A DNA stretch of 64,000 bases, taken from Streptomyces rimosus subsp. rimosus (lineage in GTDB: Bacteria > Actinomycetota > Actinomycetes > Streptomycetales > Streptomycetaceae). Numbering within the stretch: position 1 is the first letter of the stretch; each line of letters opens with the position of its first letter. Location of the stretch: assembly GCF_000720725.1 (NCBI RefSeq), contig NZ_JOCQ01000038.1, positions 1-64,000 of the forward strand. Reading direction: 5' to 3'. Shown piece by piece: positions 18,798 to 28,393 of this stretch. The position numbers were made by a program, and so were the translations under genes. The notes under the pieces were generated by a model that saw only the letters and a list, made by a program, of their open reading frames with translations, had not been told where the DNA came from and did not search any database.

Positions 18798-18829
18798 GGC
18801 CCGCGCACCATGGCCATGGTGCGCGGGCC
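18798..18829 (+). terminator. Perfect 32-bp palindrome closing the P450-peptide unit
   Basis: GGCCCGCGCACCATGG (18798-18813) is followed immediately by its exact reverse complement (18814-18829). As RNA it would form a very stable stem, and its position after the micro-ORF stop suits a terminator or 3'-end stabiliser. Confidence 0.75.
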
Positions 18830-19384
18830 GCTCCGGTCGCCTCCGTCGGCCCGGCCGCCGGCGGCCCCCAGCACGAACCTGCCTACGGACGGGCTGCAGG
18901 AGCCCGCCTGCGAGGGGCTGCGGGCCGCCGAGGCCAAAGGGAGGCCGCCAAGACCACCAGCACCACGGGCTGGTGTTCCGCTGTCGCGGCCTGAGAGACA
19001 ACACCGTGCGCGCTGCCTGTCCGGGTGGCCGGTCCATCGCCGCCCTCGCCCGCGGATACGGACGTCAGCCCCGGCATCGTCCGCACCGCCTCATACCCCA
19101 ACGCACCGCCGCGGGTGCCGGAAACGCCTCGGCCCTGGAGCTGCCGGTCACCGGTGATGTGCCGCACAGGGCCGCCGGTTTTCTCCGCGCCGCCGATCTT
19201 GAGCTGGCCAAGCGGGCATGCTCGGTTACGGCGTGGCCGGGGCTGCATGCTCGGTGTCCCGGCCGCGTGCCCGGGGTCCGCTGCCGGTTCATCGACGCGG
19301 CGGGGAGCGCCCCGGCGGCGCGGGATGTCGGACCGGCCGACCGGCCTGCCGCGCTGCCGTCGCGTCGTGCGGGCTCGGTGCCAG
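18830..19384. other. Gene-poor stretch
   Basis: About 550 bases with long open frames on both strands typical of GC-rich DNA, but no ribosome sites or domains. It separates the P450 unit from the convergent esterase gene. Confidence 0.5.
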
Positions 19385-20800
19385 CTACTTGAGGAGGCGG
19401 GCCGCCTTCACCTGCTGGAGGTGGATGACGACGTCGTGCGACTGCGCGAGGCGGATCTGCGGGGCGTCCGCGATCCCGGGGTAGGTGGCGCCGATGTTCT
19501 TGACGGTGTGCGGCGCGGCGAGCCAGGCGCGGGCCGCCGCCGGGGTGTGGCGCAGGTCCACCATGAAGTCGCGGTGCCGTACCCGGTCGAGGGTGTGCTC
19601 GGCGGTGCCGGGTGCGGCCGGGCCGGCGGTGAAGCGGCGCACGCCGCCGTCCGGGCCGAAGGCATTGAACGAGCCCCGGTCGAAGGTGAGGCCGACACTC
19701 AGGTAGCCGCCGCCCAGCTTGTCGCGGAGGAAGCCGCCCTGGACCTTCGGATAGCTGCCGGGGACGTAGGTTCTGAGGGCGATGTGGCCGTTGTGGGCGG
19801 CGAGCACGATCTTGTCGCCGGTCCGCTGCTGCCACCAGGCGACGTTCTCCGCCATGATCCGGTCGCGGTGGAGCATGGCGTCGGGGATGCTGCGGGGGTC
19901 GTCCCAGTCGAAGGCGTACAGCGTGGTCATCTGGTGGATCGCGGTGGCGTGCTGGACGGCCCAGGCGTGCGCGTCGGCGTCGGCGCCCGTGCCGGGCCGC
20001 TGTTTGAGCAGGTCGACCGCCCGGCCGGTCCGCTCGGCGAGCTTCTTGCGTTCGGCCATCGGCTTCGCCAGGTAGTCGTTGACGTATGTTTCGGCGTCGG
20101 TGGCGGGCCGCAGGCCCCGGTACAGCTCGGTGAGCTGCGGGGCGAGTTCGGGGCGGGCCGCGGCCGCGTAGGCGCTCACCCTGTCGTACAGCTCGGCACC
20201 GGCGAAGCCGCCGTCGTCGCCGACGAAACGGACCGGGTCCTTCGGGTGCTTGACGTTGTACGCGCGCATCCACTGGAGCAGATCGCGGTACTCGGCGTTG
20301 TTCCACCACCGGTAGGTGCCCTGGAACTCCTCGTCCATGATCTGCTTCAGGTCGCCCTGGCCGCCGAGGAGGTAGGTGTTGAGCCGCAGTCCGGTGCTCC
20401 ACGGGGCTTCGAGGGCGAAGGCCCGGAAGCCCTTCTCCTCGACCAGGTACCGCAGGATGCGGTGCTTGACGGTGAAGAACTCGTGCGAGCTGTGGGTGGC
20501 CTCGCCCAGGCCCACCACCCGGGCGTCGCCGACCATCCGGCCGAAGGGGCGGAGGTCGGCCAGGCCGCCGCGGGGTTCGGTGGTGCGCAGCGGGTGGGCC
20601 ACCCGGCCGAGGGCCGCCTCGGGGAAGCCGAACGCGGCGGCCGCGGCGGCGTCCTGCGGGCCGGTCGGCGCCGCGGTGTCGGCGGAGGCCGGTGCGACGG
20701 CGGGGGCGGGCGGGGTGGCGGAAAAGGCGGCCGGGGCGACGGCCAGGGTGGCACCGAGCGGGATGAGCAGGGCGGCGAGCAGGGCCTTGTGCATGTTCAT
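19385..20800 (-). CDS. Secreted erythromycin esterase family protein
   Basis: The 471-residue protein begins at ATG 20800 with a signal peptide (MNMHKALLAALLIPLGATLA and an AFSA-type cleavage region). The EreA/EreB/succinoglycan-biosynthesis fold follows, with GEATHSSHEFF at residues ~97-107, the motif holding the catalytic His and Glu of erythromycin esterases. Later conserved segments are FALEAPW, FVGDDGG and LAAHNGHI. Clinical Ere enzymes are cytoplasmic and about 350-420 residues; this one is exported and probably hydrolyses another ester or acts on exported macrolide-like compounds. It is a single gene. The open frame 5' of ATG 20800 is not coding-like. Confidence 0.85.
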   Translation of the reverse strand: MNMHKALLAALLIPLGATLAVAPAAFSATPPAPAVAPASADTAAPTGPQDAAAAAAFGFPEAALGRVAHPLRTTEPRGGLADLRPFGRMVGDARVVGLGEATHSSHEFFTVKHRILRYLVEEKGFRAFALEAPWSTGLRLNTYLLGGQGDLKQIMDEEFQGTYRWWNNAEYRDLLQWMRAYNVKHPKDPVRFVGDDGGFAGAELYDRVSAYAAAARPELAPQLTELYRGLRPATDAETYVNDYLAKPMAERKKLAERTGRAVDLLKQRPGTGADADAHAWAVQHATAIHQMTTLYAFDWDDPRSIPDAMLHRDRIMAENVAWWQQRTGDKIVLAAHNGHIALRTYVPGSYPKVQGGFLRDKLGGGYLSVGLTFDRGSFNAFGPDGGVRRFTAGPAAPGTAEHTLDRVRHRDFMVDLRHTPAAARAWLAAPHTVKNIGATYPGIADAPQIRLAQSHDVVIHLQQVKAARLLK

Positions 20801-21974
20801 GGCCCAACTCTCGCCGCGCGGGGCGCCCCGGACCATCCACTGAGCCCCCCGATCGGCCAGGGGGTTGGATACACCCGTCGAGGTGGCGGGGGCCGGGGGC
20901 GCCGGGGGCTGGCCCCCGGTCCCGGTCGCGGACACAGCCACACGGCTCAACCGTAGGCACTGCGCGTTGCGATACGAGAACAGGGCGACGAGGAGGCGGA
21001 CCGGGGCTGAACCGCATACCCATCCGCGGCTGAACTGCACACCCGTCCGCGCGGGGCCTGCGCTCCCGCGCCATCTGACGTGGTACCGGGCAGGAGAGCC
21101 GCGGTACAGAGAGCCCGTTCTCATCCGGTGAGGGCCGGGAAGTCGCGGGCGGCGGGCACCGGCCGGGGTGGCGGGCCGGGTGCGCAGGCCGGTAAGGGGG
21201 GCGGTGCCCTGGGCAAAGGTGACGCCTGCGCGGTGGTCCATGGTCTGGTGCGCGCTGTCGAGGCCGCCGCCGGCGTGCGGGCTTCGACGGTGCGGGCCAG
21301 GCGGAGGACGGCGGCGCGCGAGTAGGCCTGGCCGGCTGCACCGTGGGGTGTGCCTCACTCAGCTTGTTCTTCAGGATGCGAGGCCGAAATGGTCTCGCCT
21401 TACACCGCTCACCTGGCATGCGCCGGACGCGGAGACGGTAGACGGCCTTCGTCTGATCATGTGCTCCGGCCGAGGTGCACCCATCGAGACGAAGGCCGTG
21501 AAGGTGAGTCTGCTGCCTGACGCCGGTCCCGGCAAAGCGTGCGCGCAAGCGTCAGGCTTCCCTGCGTTGTTACGCGGGATGTGGCGAGCCCTTCGTATGG
21601 TTGACCCGCCCGGGGGTGTCGGGTGTGGCTCTCACGCTTCTGCCGCTTGTGGCTGTTCCGGATTGGCCGCCCGGCACCCCACGACGACTCGGCTGCCCAT
21701 GAGGAATTGCGAATGATCGCACTGTAGGGAATCGGCAGCGAGGTCGTTTGTGGGAGGCACCAGGCGGGCAGGCCGAAGGCGTACGGGAGGCTTGCCACTG
21801 CCCTGATCGGTGGTGGGCAGCAGCAGGACGGAGGCCCTGAGAAACCGACAAGGCCGGGAGGACCGGCCGACCGTTGCCGCCTCGTCCACGTCCGTGGCGG
21901 CAACGGCTGCAAGCAATCCCTCGTGCGCCGTTCTGGGCGGTCCGGTGATCAAGCCGGGCTGAAGCCCCCCGGGC
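20801..21974. other. Long gene-poor stretch
   Basis: About 1.17 kb between two minus-strand genes. Open frames on both strands are arginine/proline-rich and lack ribosome sites or known domains. It may hold remnants too decayed to identify, besides the promoter of the esterase. Confidence 0.45.
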
Positions 21975-22703
21975 CTACTCGCCCCGCTTGCTCAGCGGTA
22001 TGGGGGCGTCGAAGACGTCGACGACGAACTCCGAAGTTCCGCTGCCTTCGAAGTCGACGTCGTAGTGGCTGTGCAGCAGCGTATGGATTCTCACCCACCG
22101 TCCCTCGACCGTTGCATCCGCCGCCACCTGGAGCGCGCCGCGAACAGGACCGGCCTTGCCTGCCTTCTCCTTGCTCGTCCAGGTCCGCGCGAGCTTCGCC
22201 CCCTCAGGGATGGCCCAGGTGCGCGGCTCGGCACTGGCCGGTACGGAAACCTCGTCGTTGAGCAGGCGGATGACCCACCCGATGCCCCCGGCGCGCTGCT
22301 CATTCGACATGCGGATACCAAGCCCGATCATATAAGCCCCCTCAAGGTACTCCTCGAGTTCCTCGTCGATCTGTCCGAAGAACACAGCCTTGCGAACGAC
22401 CTCGACCGGCCCGCGCTCGGTGAAGGCCCCCATGACCGGAGCGCACTTGTCCTTGAGGTACTGCTGCACGGCCATGCGCACGGCCTTGGGCACACGGTCG
22501 AGCACCTCTCCAAGGGCATGGTCGTCCCGGTCGTACAGAAAGGAGTTCAGTGCACTGACTAGTTCGCCGGTCAAGTGGAGCTCACCGGCTCCCAGTGTGG
22601 CCACCGCCTCCAGCTCGTCCCCAGGACTCTTCACGAGGGCGAACACCCTGCTCCGGCCAGGGCTGGTGTGCACGATGAAGGAATGAATCATTTCCTGTCT
22701 CAC
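21975..22703 (-). CDS. Hypothetical protein, 242 aa
   Basis: The frame starts at GTG 22703 (or ATG 22691) and encodes a soluble protein with balanced composition and no signal or membrane segment. The N-terminal half (HSFIVHTSPGRSRVFALVKS, then a helical region with DRDDHALGEVLDRVPKAVR) and the C-terminal beta-rich half (WAIPEGAKLARTWTSKEKAG, HYDVDFEGSGTSEFVVDVFD) look like real coding. No family was recognised. The gene stands alone, and the next plus-strand locus is a putative defence NTPase. Confidence 0.6.
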   Translation of the reverse strand: MRQEMIHSFIVHTSPGRSRVFALVKSPGDELEAVATLGAGELHLTGELVSALNSFLYDRDDHALGEVLDRVPKAVRMAVQQYLKDKCAPVMGAFTERGPVEVVRKAVFFGQIDEELEEYLEGAYMIGLGIRMSNEQRAGGIGWVIRLLNDEVSVPASAEPRTWAIPEGAKLARTWTSKEKAGKAGPVRGALQVAADATVEGRWVRIHTLLHSHYDVDFEGSGTSEFVVDVFDAPIPLSKRGE

Positions 22704-22949
22704 ATCACATCTGCAGGAGCGGTCGCCGGTACGAACATGTGCCTGGACCGCAGAAGAACGGGGGGACCCGGCAACCGACGTGTCGCACGAGCTACCGGCT
22801 CGTCCGCATGGGTCGGAGGTGAGGAGCTGTCAGACCCGGCGCTTCAGCCCGGGATCCGCATGGCCGTCGGCAGCCTAACCAGGCGGCATCAGCGGGGGCA
22901 AGACGCACCCGCCACCTCCCAGGCCCGGCGCTCCTCGGCGAGTCAGTGA

Positions 22950-23248
22950 CGGTGAAGCGCTTCGTACACGGCCCTGCCGGTGCCTTCTCTGCGCCACCGC
23001 GGCGCTCCGAGCGCTGCGCTCGCCCAGTGCCACTGGGCGAGAGCCAGGGTGCGAGGTGCCGCCCTGACCGGCTGATCGGAGCGATAACCAGGACATCTCG
23101 GCGACAGGGCAGCCGAGGCCGTCGGCGAGCGCTTGGACGAGCGGGCGCCCACACCCTGCTGCCGATAGGCATCGGCCACCCAGACCAGTTCGATCTGCGG
23201 CCGCAGGATGCCGTCCGCGTCGACGAGCAGCGACTCGCCGCCGAGGTT
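22950..23248 (-). pseudogene. Decayed GNAT acetyltransferase
   Basis: The minus strand reads NLGGESLLVDADGILRPQIE and LVWVADAYRQQGVGARLVQA after correcting a one-base shift near 23140. The segment V.ADAYRQQGVGARL is the acetyl-CoA-binding motif A (R-x-x-G-x-G/A) of GNAT enzymes. Another shift near 23085 joins EMSW to the terminal APISRSGRHLA region. An in-frame stop precedes the fragment, so both the start and N-terminal strands are lost. Confidence 0.55.
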
Positions 23249-23410
23249 CTACGGCCGATGCTCGGTCTTATCTGCTACCAGGTAGCCGTCATGGAGGCGC
23301 CGAGCCTCTCCGGCATCGACAGGCACCGGTCCGGCATAGCATCAACGCCAAGAACGGGTCGGTCCTGGGCACAGCCGGGGAAGGGCTCGGTGCCGGGAGG
23401 AATGCGGTTG

Positions 23411-25351
23411 ATGCGGATAGCGAAGCGAGGTGCGCTCGGCGGGGCGAGCAACGAGGGGGGTGCCAGCCACCGGGCCGGCGTGGCGGCTCTACTCGCCGTC
23501 TACGGGCTGCTGGCGGAGCCGGTCCCATGGCTGCGTTCCGGTGCGCCTCCGGTCCTGCTGCGGATGGAGGCGGACCTGCACGTCGACGACGTCGTTGTCG
23601 ACCTCGGCGATGGCACGCGGGCCTTCATGCAGGCGAAACTCAGCGCCGGGCGCAAGGCGTTCGAGGACACAGTCGACCAGTGGTGCCGTGCGATCGCCTC
23701 CGGCGAGTGCAAGCCGGGTGACGAACTGCTCCTCGTCGTCGCCCGAACCACCGGGCCCTGTCAGAGCCTGGGCGATGCTCTGGTGGCCCGACGCGGCGGC
23801 GCCTCCCCGACCGCTCCTGCGGCTCGGCATCTTGACCGGCTGCGGCAACTGGCCGCCGGACACGGCCTCGACGCCTCGGGCATACAACGTCTGCTGGACG
23901 CCGCGGCGATCCGCGTCGTGGATGCCCGGGACGACGGCCCCGACGAGGCGCTGGGCACCGCGTGCCTGAACGCGGCCATCGTTCCGGCAGGACACGGACA
24001 GGCTGCCTTCCGCGCCCTGCGCGCCGCAGCCCGCACCCAGGCCGAGCAACGTGCCTCCTCTGACCAGGGCATCTGGCGGAGCTGGCTCACAGACGCCCAC
24101 CTGCCGCTCACCGCCGACGCCTCCGGTTCTGCCGCGGCCCGGCTGGAAGCCCGGGAGCAGGCCATCAAGCACTACCGCACGGAATGGGCGCAGACCCAGG
24201 ATGTCCTGCCTCTCGCTGACCTCGGGCTGGGACTCACGTCGATGATCGTGCCGGGCATGACCAAGAACCTTCGCGCAACACCGCCCAGTCGCGAGAACAA
24301 CGAAGACAGGCTGATCGACGCGGTACGCCGCCAGGGACGACTCTTTCTGGTGGGACGGCCGGGAGCGGGAAAGACCGTGGCTTCCCGGCTCATCGCAGCG
24401 CGCTGGGCCGCGAACGATCGCGCGCCTGTCCCCGTATGGCTGCGCCTCCGCGACCTGATCCCACGCCTGCCCGCCACCGGCCCCTACCGGCTGGAGGTTC
24501 GTGATCTCATCGGTGCCGCGCTCGGCGACGCCCAGCCTCTACTGACCGAAGCGCTGCTAGCCCGCGTCGAACATGGCCAAGCCCTCCTCGTCCTGGATGC
24601 GCTCGACGAGACCCTAGGGCGCCGGGATCCTGTCGTGGAGGCCGTCGCTGACCTCCTCGACCGCCTACCCGCGGACCTGGACGTCCTGGTTACCTCCCGG
24701 CACTCCTGCCTCCACTCTGCCGGGCTGCTACGGCTGCCCGTATACCGGTTGCAGGACCCCTGCCATCTGGCCGACACCCTCGACCGGCTCCTGGTCGCCG
24801 TGGCCGAGCAGCTGGGCGATGAAGCAGCGGACGCCGGGTGGAAGGCGGAGCGCAGAGCGCTTGTCGCACACTCCCGGCACGCCGAGCCCGACCTGTGGCG
24901 TGTTCCGCTGCTGGCCACACTGATGGTGCTGCTCATCGCCCAGCAGCCGACGCGAGTTGTCCCCTCGGGACGCGGCAGCGTGCTCCAGGAGGTGATCGAC
25001 AGCAGCGTCCGCCTATGGGAGATGCGCCGAACCACCCTGACTGTGCCGGATACCGCCCCCGAACTGACTGCAGATGTCCTCCTGGACTGCTTTGACGACA
25101 TCGCCCGGCTGGTGGCCGCCCACGCACCCCATGGCGTCACGCCCATAGCGCGGTCAGCGACCGCCTCCAGCAGCACTGGGGCAAAGCGGCCGGTACAGCC
25201 GCTGCCGCCGCACGGCACATCCTGGAGCACTGGGATGCCACCGCCGGGGTGTTCATCTCCGACATCCCCCAGGGCACCCTCACCGCCCGCACTCGCCTGT
25301 TCGCCGAGATCGGGGAGGCACGCTGGGCTGTGCGGAACGCAGCAGCCCTGA
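23411..25351 (+). CDS. NACHT NTPase, N-terminal part: nuclease-like domain plus ATPase (frameshifted gene)
   Basis: The start is ATG 23411, ten bases after GGGAGG. Residues ~10-80 (GASHRAGVAALLAVYGLL, then RMEADLHVDDVVVDLGDGT and FMQAKLS) resemble the PD-(D/E)xK-like nuclease heads (Cap4/DUF4297 type) fused to defence NTPases. A NACHT ATPase follows: Walker A GRPGAGKT near 315 and Walker B ALLVLDALDE near 390. This is the layout of STAND anti-phage proteins (Avs or bNACHT-like). True homology ends near base 25135. The frame then runs into Ser/Pro-rich nonsense up to 25351, while the adjacent frame continues the protein. The nuclease assignment is inferred from the motif pattern only. Confidence 0.75.
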   Translation: MRIAKRGALGGASNEGGASHRAGVAALLAVYGLLAEPVPWLRSGAPPVLLRMEADLHVDDVVVDLGDGTRAFMQAKLSAGRKAFEDTVDQWCRAIASGECKPGDELLLVVARTTGPCQSLGDALVARRGGASPTAPAARHLDRLRQLAAGHGLDASGIQRLLDAAAIRVVDARDDGPDEALGTACLNAAIVPAGHGQAAFRALRAAARTQAEQRASSDQGIWRSWLTDAHLPLTADASGSAAARLEAREQAIKHYRTEWAQTQDVLPLADLGLGLTSMIVPGMTKNLRATPPSRENNEDRLIDAVRRQGRLFLVGRPGAGKTVASRLIAARWAANDRAPVPVWLRLRDLIPRLPATGPYRLEVRDLIGAALGDAQPLLTEALLARVEHGQALLVLDALDETLGRRDPVVEAVADLLDRLPADLDVLVTSRHSCLHSAGLLRLPVYRLQDPCHLADTLDRLLVAVAEQLGDEAADAGWKAERRALVAHSRHAEPDLWRVPLLATLMVLLIAQQPTRVVPSGRGSVLQEVIDSSVRLWEMRRTTLTVPDTAPELTADVLLDCFDDIARLVAAHAPHGVTPIARSATASSSTGAKRPVQPLPPHGTSWSTGMPPPGCSSPTSPRAPSPPALACSPRSGRHAGLCGTQQP

Positions 25352-26661
25352 GCGAGTGGATGGACGAGGCCGCCCTCGAACGGCCGGATTCCGGTCTGGC
25401 CAGCGAGAACCTCGACACCTCACAGAGCGAACAGCTATGCGCCGCCGCGGCCGCGATGAGCCCTCGGCTGAGAGCCGTCGTCACAGCTCTGTGCCTACAG
25501 CAGCAGGCCCACCGCAACGGCAGAAAACTCACAGACGGTGAACTCGACGTCCTTCAGGCAGCCCTGGAAGACCTCGCCGACGATGACGCCGAGGAGGACC
25601 TGGGACGCGTCCACGGCTCCGACGAGCTCATACGCGCCGCTGTCACCCACCTGGTGCCTCGACGGCCGGAGACCGCCTCATCCGTCGCAGACATCGCCAC
25701 CAGCATCACCCTGGACACACTGGAGTGGCTGGAGGCGGAGCTCCCAAGACTGGGCCACACGGTCACCCTCAAGGCCATCCGACAGCTCGGCAGCTCGAAT
25801 GCACTGACATGGCTGGCTGAGTCGGCTCTGGACATGACAGTGACCTTCCATCTCCTGACCACCCTCGACGAGGAACCCGTCATGCTCGCGCCGGCGCAGG
25901 CCTGGCACCTCGATGAGGCAGCCGCGTTCATCGGCGTCCTCGGATTGAGAACCGTCGGGGCATTGAGAATCTCGGCGGCAGCGGTACGACAGCAGCCGGA
26001 CCTGACCCGAAGCCTTCTCCGCCTCACCATCAAAGCCTGCGGCTACGACAGCACCCTCATCAGCGCCCAACTGCGCAGCCTCAGCCAGGAGAACCCCGAA
26101 AGAACCAACTGGAGCCTCCTGTACCATCCCAGCACCCGCGCCCCCGCACCCGGACACGCCGCCGTCCTCATCGACGACGACTTGCTCCTCCGAGCTCTGC
26201 GGCAGGGCAACACCTGGCTCGTCACTCTCGCCTTGGCGCTGGCTGCGACCGCCCAAGTGCCCAGCCACCTCGGCACACGTCTGGTGACGGAACTGCCCAC
26301 CCTCGGCCCGCGCACCCGGCTGCGCACGGCCCAGTTCCTCGCCTGCCGCTGGCCCGATCTTTCCCTCCCCGACGACGTCCTCGTCCGGGCCGGAGCAGCA
26401 CGTGCTCGCGCCGCAGCCCTCGCCGACAGTCTGCGACACCGTGACGCTCACCTGCTGCTCTCCGACCCCGATCTCCTCGTCCGTGAGCAGACCGTCCGCG
26501 GCCTCACCGACATCCCCACGCCCGAGCTGCCCGTGCTCAAGGAGGCTCTGACCGTGCCAGCTCAGCAGTGGACCTGTCTGAACTGCGGGACAGTGGTTCC
26601 AGCGGAGGTGAAGGAGTGCGAGTGTGGCCACACCCGGCCGCGCGTCGAGATCTCAGAATGA
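25141..26661 (+). CDS. NACHT NTPase, C-terminal part: helical sensor and zinc ribbon
   Basis: From about 25141 this frame reads AHSAVSDRLQQHWGKAAGTA and continues without a break to 26661. It directly extends the NACHT protein whose frame fails at about 25135-25145. A one-base difference would give a single protein of about 1080 residues. The region is alpha-helical and HEAT/ARM-like, the usual sensor part of STAND proteins. It ends with a zinc ribbon (CLNCGTVVPAEVKECECG) and an acidic tail. The first start inside this part is GTG 25249. Either the gene is a recent pseudogene, or the shift is a sequence error or programmed. Confidence 0.7.
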   Translation, partial: AHSAVSDRLQQHWGKAAGTAAAAARHILEHWDATAGVFISDIPQGTLTARTRLFAEIGEARWAVRNAAALSEWMDEAALERPDSGLASENLDTSQSEQLCAAAAAMSPRLRAVVTALCLQQQAHRNGRKLTDGELDVLQAALEDLADDDAEEDLGRVHGSDELIRAAVTHLVPRRPETASSVADIATSITLDTLEWLEAELPRLGHTVTLKAIRQLGSSNALTWLAESALDMTVTFHLLTTLDEEPVMLAPAQAWHLDEAAAFIGVLGLRTVGALRISAAAVRQQPDLTRSLLRLTIKACGYDSTLISAQLRSLSQENPERTNWSLLYHPSTRAPAPGHAAVLIDDDLLLRALRQGNTWLVTLALALAATAQVPSHLGTRLVTELPTLGPRTRLRTAQFLACRWPDLSLPDDVLVRAGAARARAAALADSLRHRDAHLLLSDPDLLVREQTVRGLTDIPTPELPVLKEALTVPAQQWTCLNCGTVVPAEVKECECGHTRPRVEISE

Positions 26662-27153
26662 CGTCGCATCGCTGTCGGGCGTGATCTGGAGCCGAAACGC
26701 ACGAGCCGGCATACACGTGCGACGAGCGCGGGAGTGCAGACAGGCCTGACCGCCTCGCTGGCGAGTCACGCTGCCCGCAGCCGAGACCGGATCAGTCTTC
26801 GGCGCACCCACGACCCCACGGGCAGCCCTGCATCTCAAACGTTCTCCAGCCCGCACACGCTCATCAGACGTGGGGACGACGGCATCAGCCGTAGCGCGTA
26901 GCAGTGAACTGCTCCTTGGCCATCGAACTCGTCTGCCTTCCCGCTCCTGCGTGTCCAGCAGTCCCAGCACCGACTCGGAGTGCGGGACACCTCCCACAAC
27001 GCTTCGGCTACCGCTACGCGCTGCAGGACACGGTGAAAGGTTCTCCTCGGCCAGGGCCTTGGCATGAGCGCATGCGCCGGCGAGGTGATGTGGCTGCTCG
27101 CTGGCGCATCCGGCCGCCAGCTAAGGCTCGGTGATCATGTGAACGTGGCCCGC
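26662..27153. other. Convergent intergenic stretch
   Basis: About 490 bases between the NACHT gene and the convergent HEAT-like gene. Short frames on both strands have no recognisable content. Confidence 0.5.
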
Positions 27154-28203
27154 TCATCCCAGGTTCTGATCCGAGGGAGCATCGGCTTTCAGCGAGGCAT
27201 CCAGAGCGAGGACATGGGCGGTGACACCTCGCTCGGCCAGTTCAGGTCGGTAGGGGACATCCGGCGTGAGCATCTCGTGGATGCAGCGACGCAGCCCGCT
27301 GCCGTAGTAGTCGACCGGCTCTAGCCACGGCACCCGCTGGAACAGATCGGTGCATCGGTCGGTACTCGGGTCGGCCAGGAGGGCTCGGAGCTCATCGGGG
27401 ACGGGGTCGCCGACCAGGCACAGCCAGGCGAGGCCGGCGCCGATGCGGATCTCGGACGATCGGTCGGGATCCGACCACAGCTCCCGGGTCCACGCCGGAG
27501 CATTTTCATCCTGGTGTTCGCGGGCGAGCTGGGCGATCGCCAGGATCAAGCTCACACGGACCACCGGATCGTCTTCCACCGCCAGCCTGCGGTGCAGGGC
27601 TGAGGAGACGCGCTGAATCTCGCTGGTCACCGCCGCCAGGACGAAGGCGGTCGCGGAGCGAACATCGGGATCGGCATCGGGCAGAAGAGGGAACAGAAGG
27701 TGCAGGTCATCCGTAATGGCATCGCGAGCAGCCTGAATCGTCCAGTTCGTCGGACACATCGTGGTGCCCTCCGCCTCCAACGGATCCTCGGTGACTTGGA
27801 GAAGACCTTCGCGTGTTCCGTCCCCGAAGTGCTGGCATCGCCCGATCTCAGCGACCAAGCGAAGGGTGCTCGCCCGGAGCCCGGGAAGCCCGGTGGCCGC
27901 GATCCGGAGCAGGAACGGTACTGCCAGCGCTCCCACCGCGATCGTGCTGCCCTGATGATGGAGATTTTCCCACAGTTCCCCCAAGGCGCGGCCGGCGGCT
28001 TCGGCGTCTCCTGAGGCGAGCATCCCGAGGCGACCGGGGACTTCCTCGCCCGGTCCGTGGAAGTGCGGGAACCGCTGCCAGGGAATCTCGTCGTATTTGA
28101 ACCCGTCCTTGGCCTCCCGCGGGATCGCGCCCATGACCGTCCGCATGTCGGCATCCGTGCCTGCCCACGGCTCGGGCCATCTGGCCCAGCGCTCATCATC
28201 CAT
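27154..28203 (-). CDS. HEAT-repeat-like hypothetical protein
   Basis: A 349-residue soluble protein from ATG 28203 (GGAAGG upstream). Residues ~55-330 are helical pairs of HEAT/ARM type, for example VPFLLRIAATGLPGLRASTL, LHLLFPLLPDADPDVRSATA and VSLILAIAQLAREHQDENAP. Such proteins act as scaffolds; members are common in Streptomyces as lone hypothetical genes. The N-terminal 50 residues are Trp/Pro-rich. No enzymatic motif is present. It converges on the NACHT gene, but nothing shows they act together. Confidence 0.7.
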   Translation of the reverse strand: MDDERWARWPEPWAGTDADMRTVMGAIPREAKDGFKYDEIPWQRFPHFHGPGEEVPGRLGMLASGDAEAAGRALGELWENLHHQGSTIAVGALAVPFLLRIAATGLPGLRASTLRLVAEIGRCQHFGDGTREGLLQVTEDPLEAEGTTMCPTNWTIQAARDAITDDLHLLFPLLPDADPDVRSATAFVLAAVTSEIQRVSSALHRRLAVEDDPVVRVSLILAIAQLAREHQDENAPAWTRELWSDPDRSSEIRIGAGLAWLCLVGDPVPDELRALLADPSTDRCTDLFQRVPWLEPVDYYGSGLRRCIHEMLTPDVPYRPELAERGVTAHVLALDASLKADAPSDQNLG

Positions 28204-28393
28204 GGTTTGGCCTTCCGGTTCACCGACACCACCCGAACCCCGGGAGTCTAACGACCAGTGATCAAGAGCGCGGTCCGCCGCTGTCGCACTCCGGTGGCAC
28301 CACACCACGGCGACGTCATTTCTCATGAGCATCCACAGCAATCAAGGCAGCCAACTGCTGCCCGGACCACCGATCAAAGGCTGCTACTTCACG

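Noticed and set aside
18703..19392. ORF from ATG 18703 overlapping the P450 stop (ATGA)
   Set aside because: It looks coupled, but its 229 residues are Arg/Pro-rich and run through the 32-bp palindrome; the shorter frame from ATG 18708 has a better-spaced ribosome site and ends before the hairpin.
19065..21548. 827-codon minus-strand open frame
   Set aside because: It overlaps the erythromycin-esterase-like gene in another frame, is extremely Arg/Pro-rich and has no domain; it is an antisense-frame artefact of high GC.
22946..23410. N-terminal extension of the NACHT gene
   Set aside because: The frame is open, but it is antisense to the GNAT remnant, lacks a ribosome site and has no domain; ATG 23411 has GGGAGG upstream.
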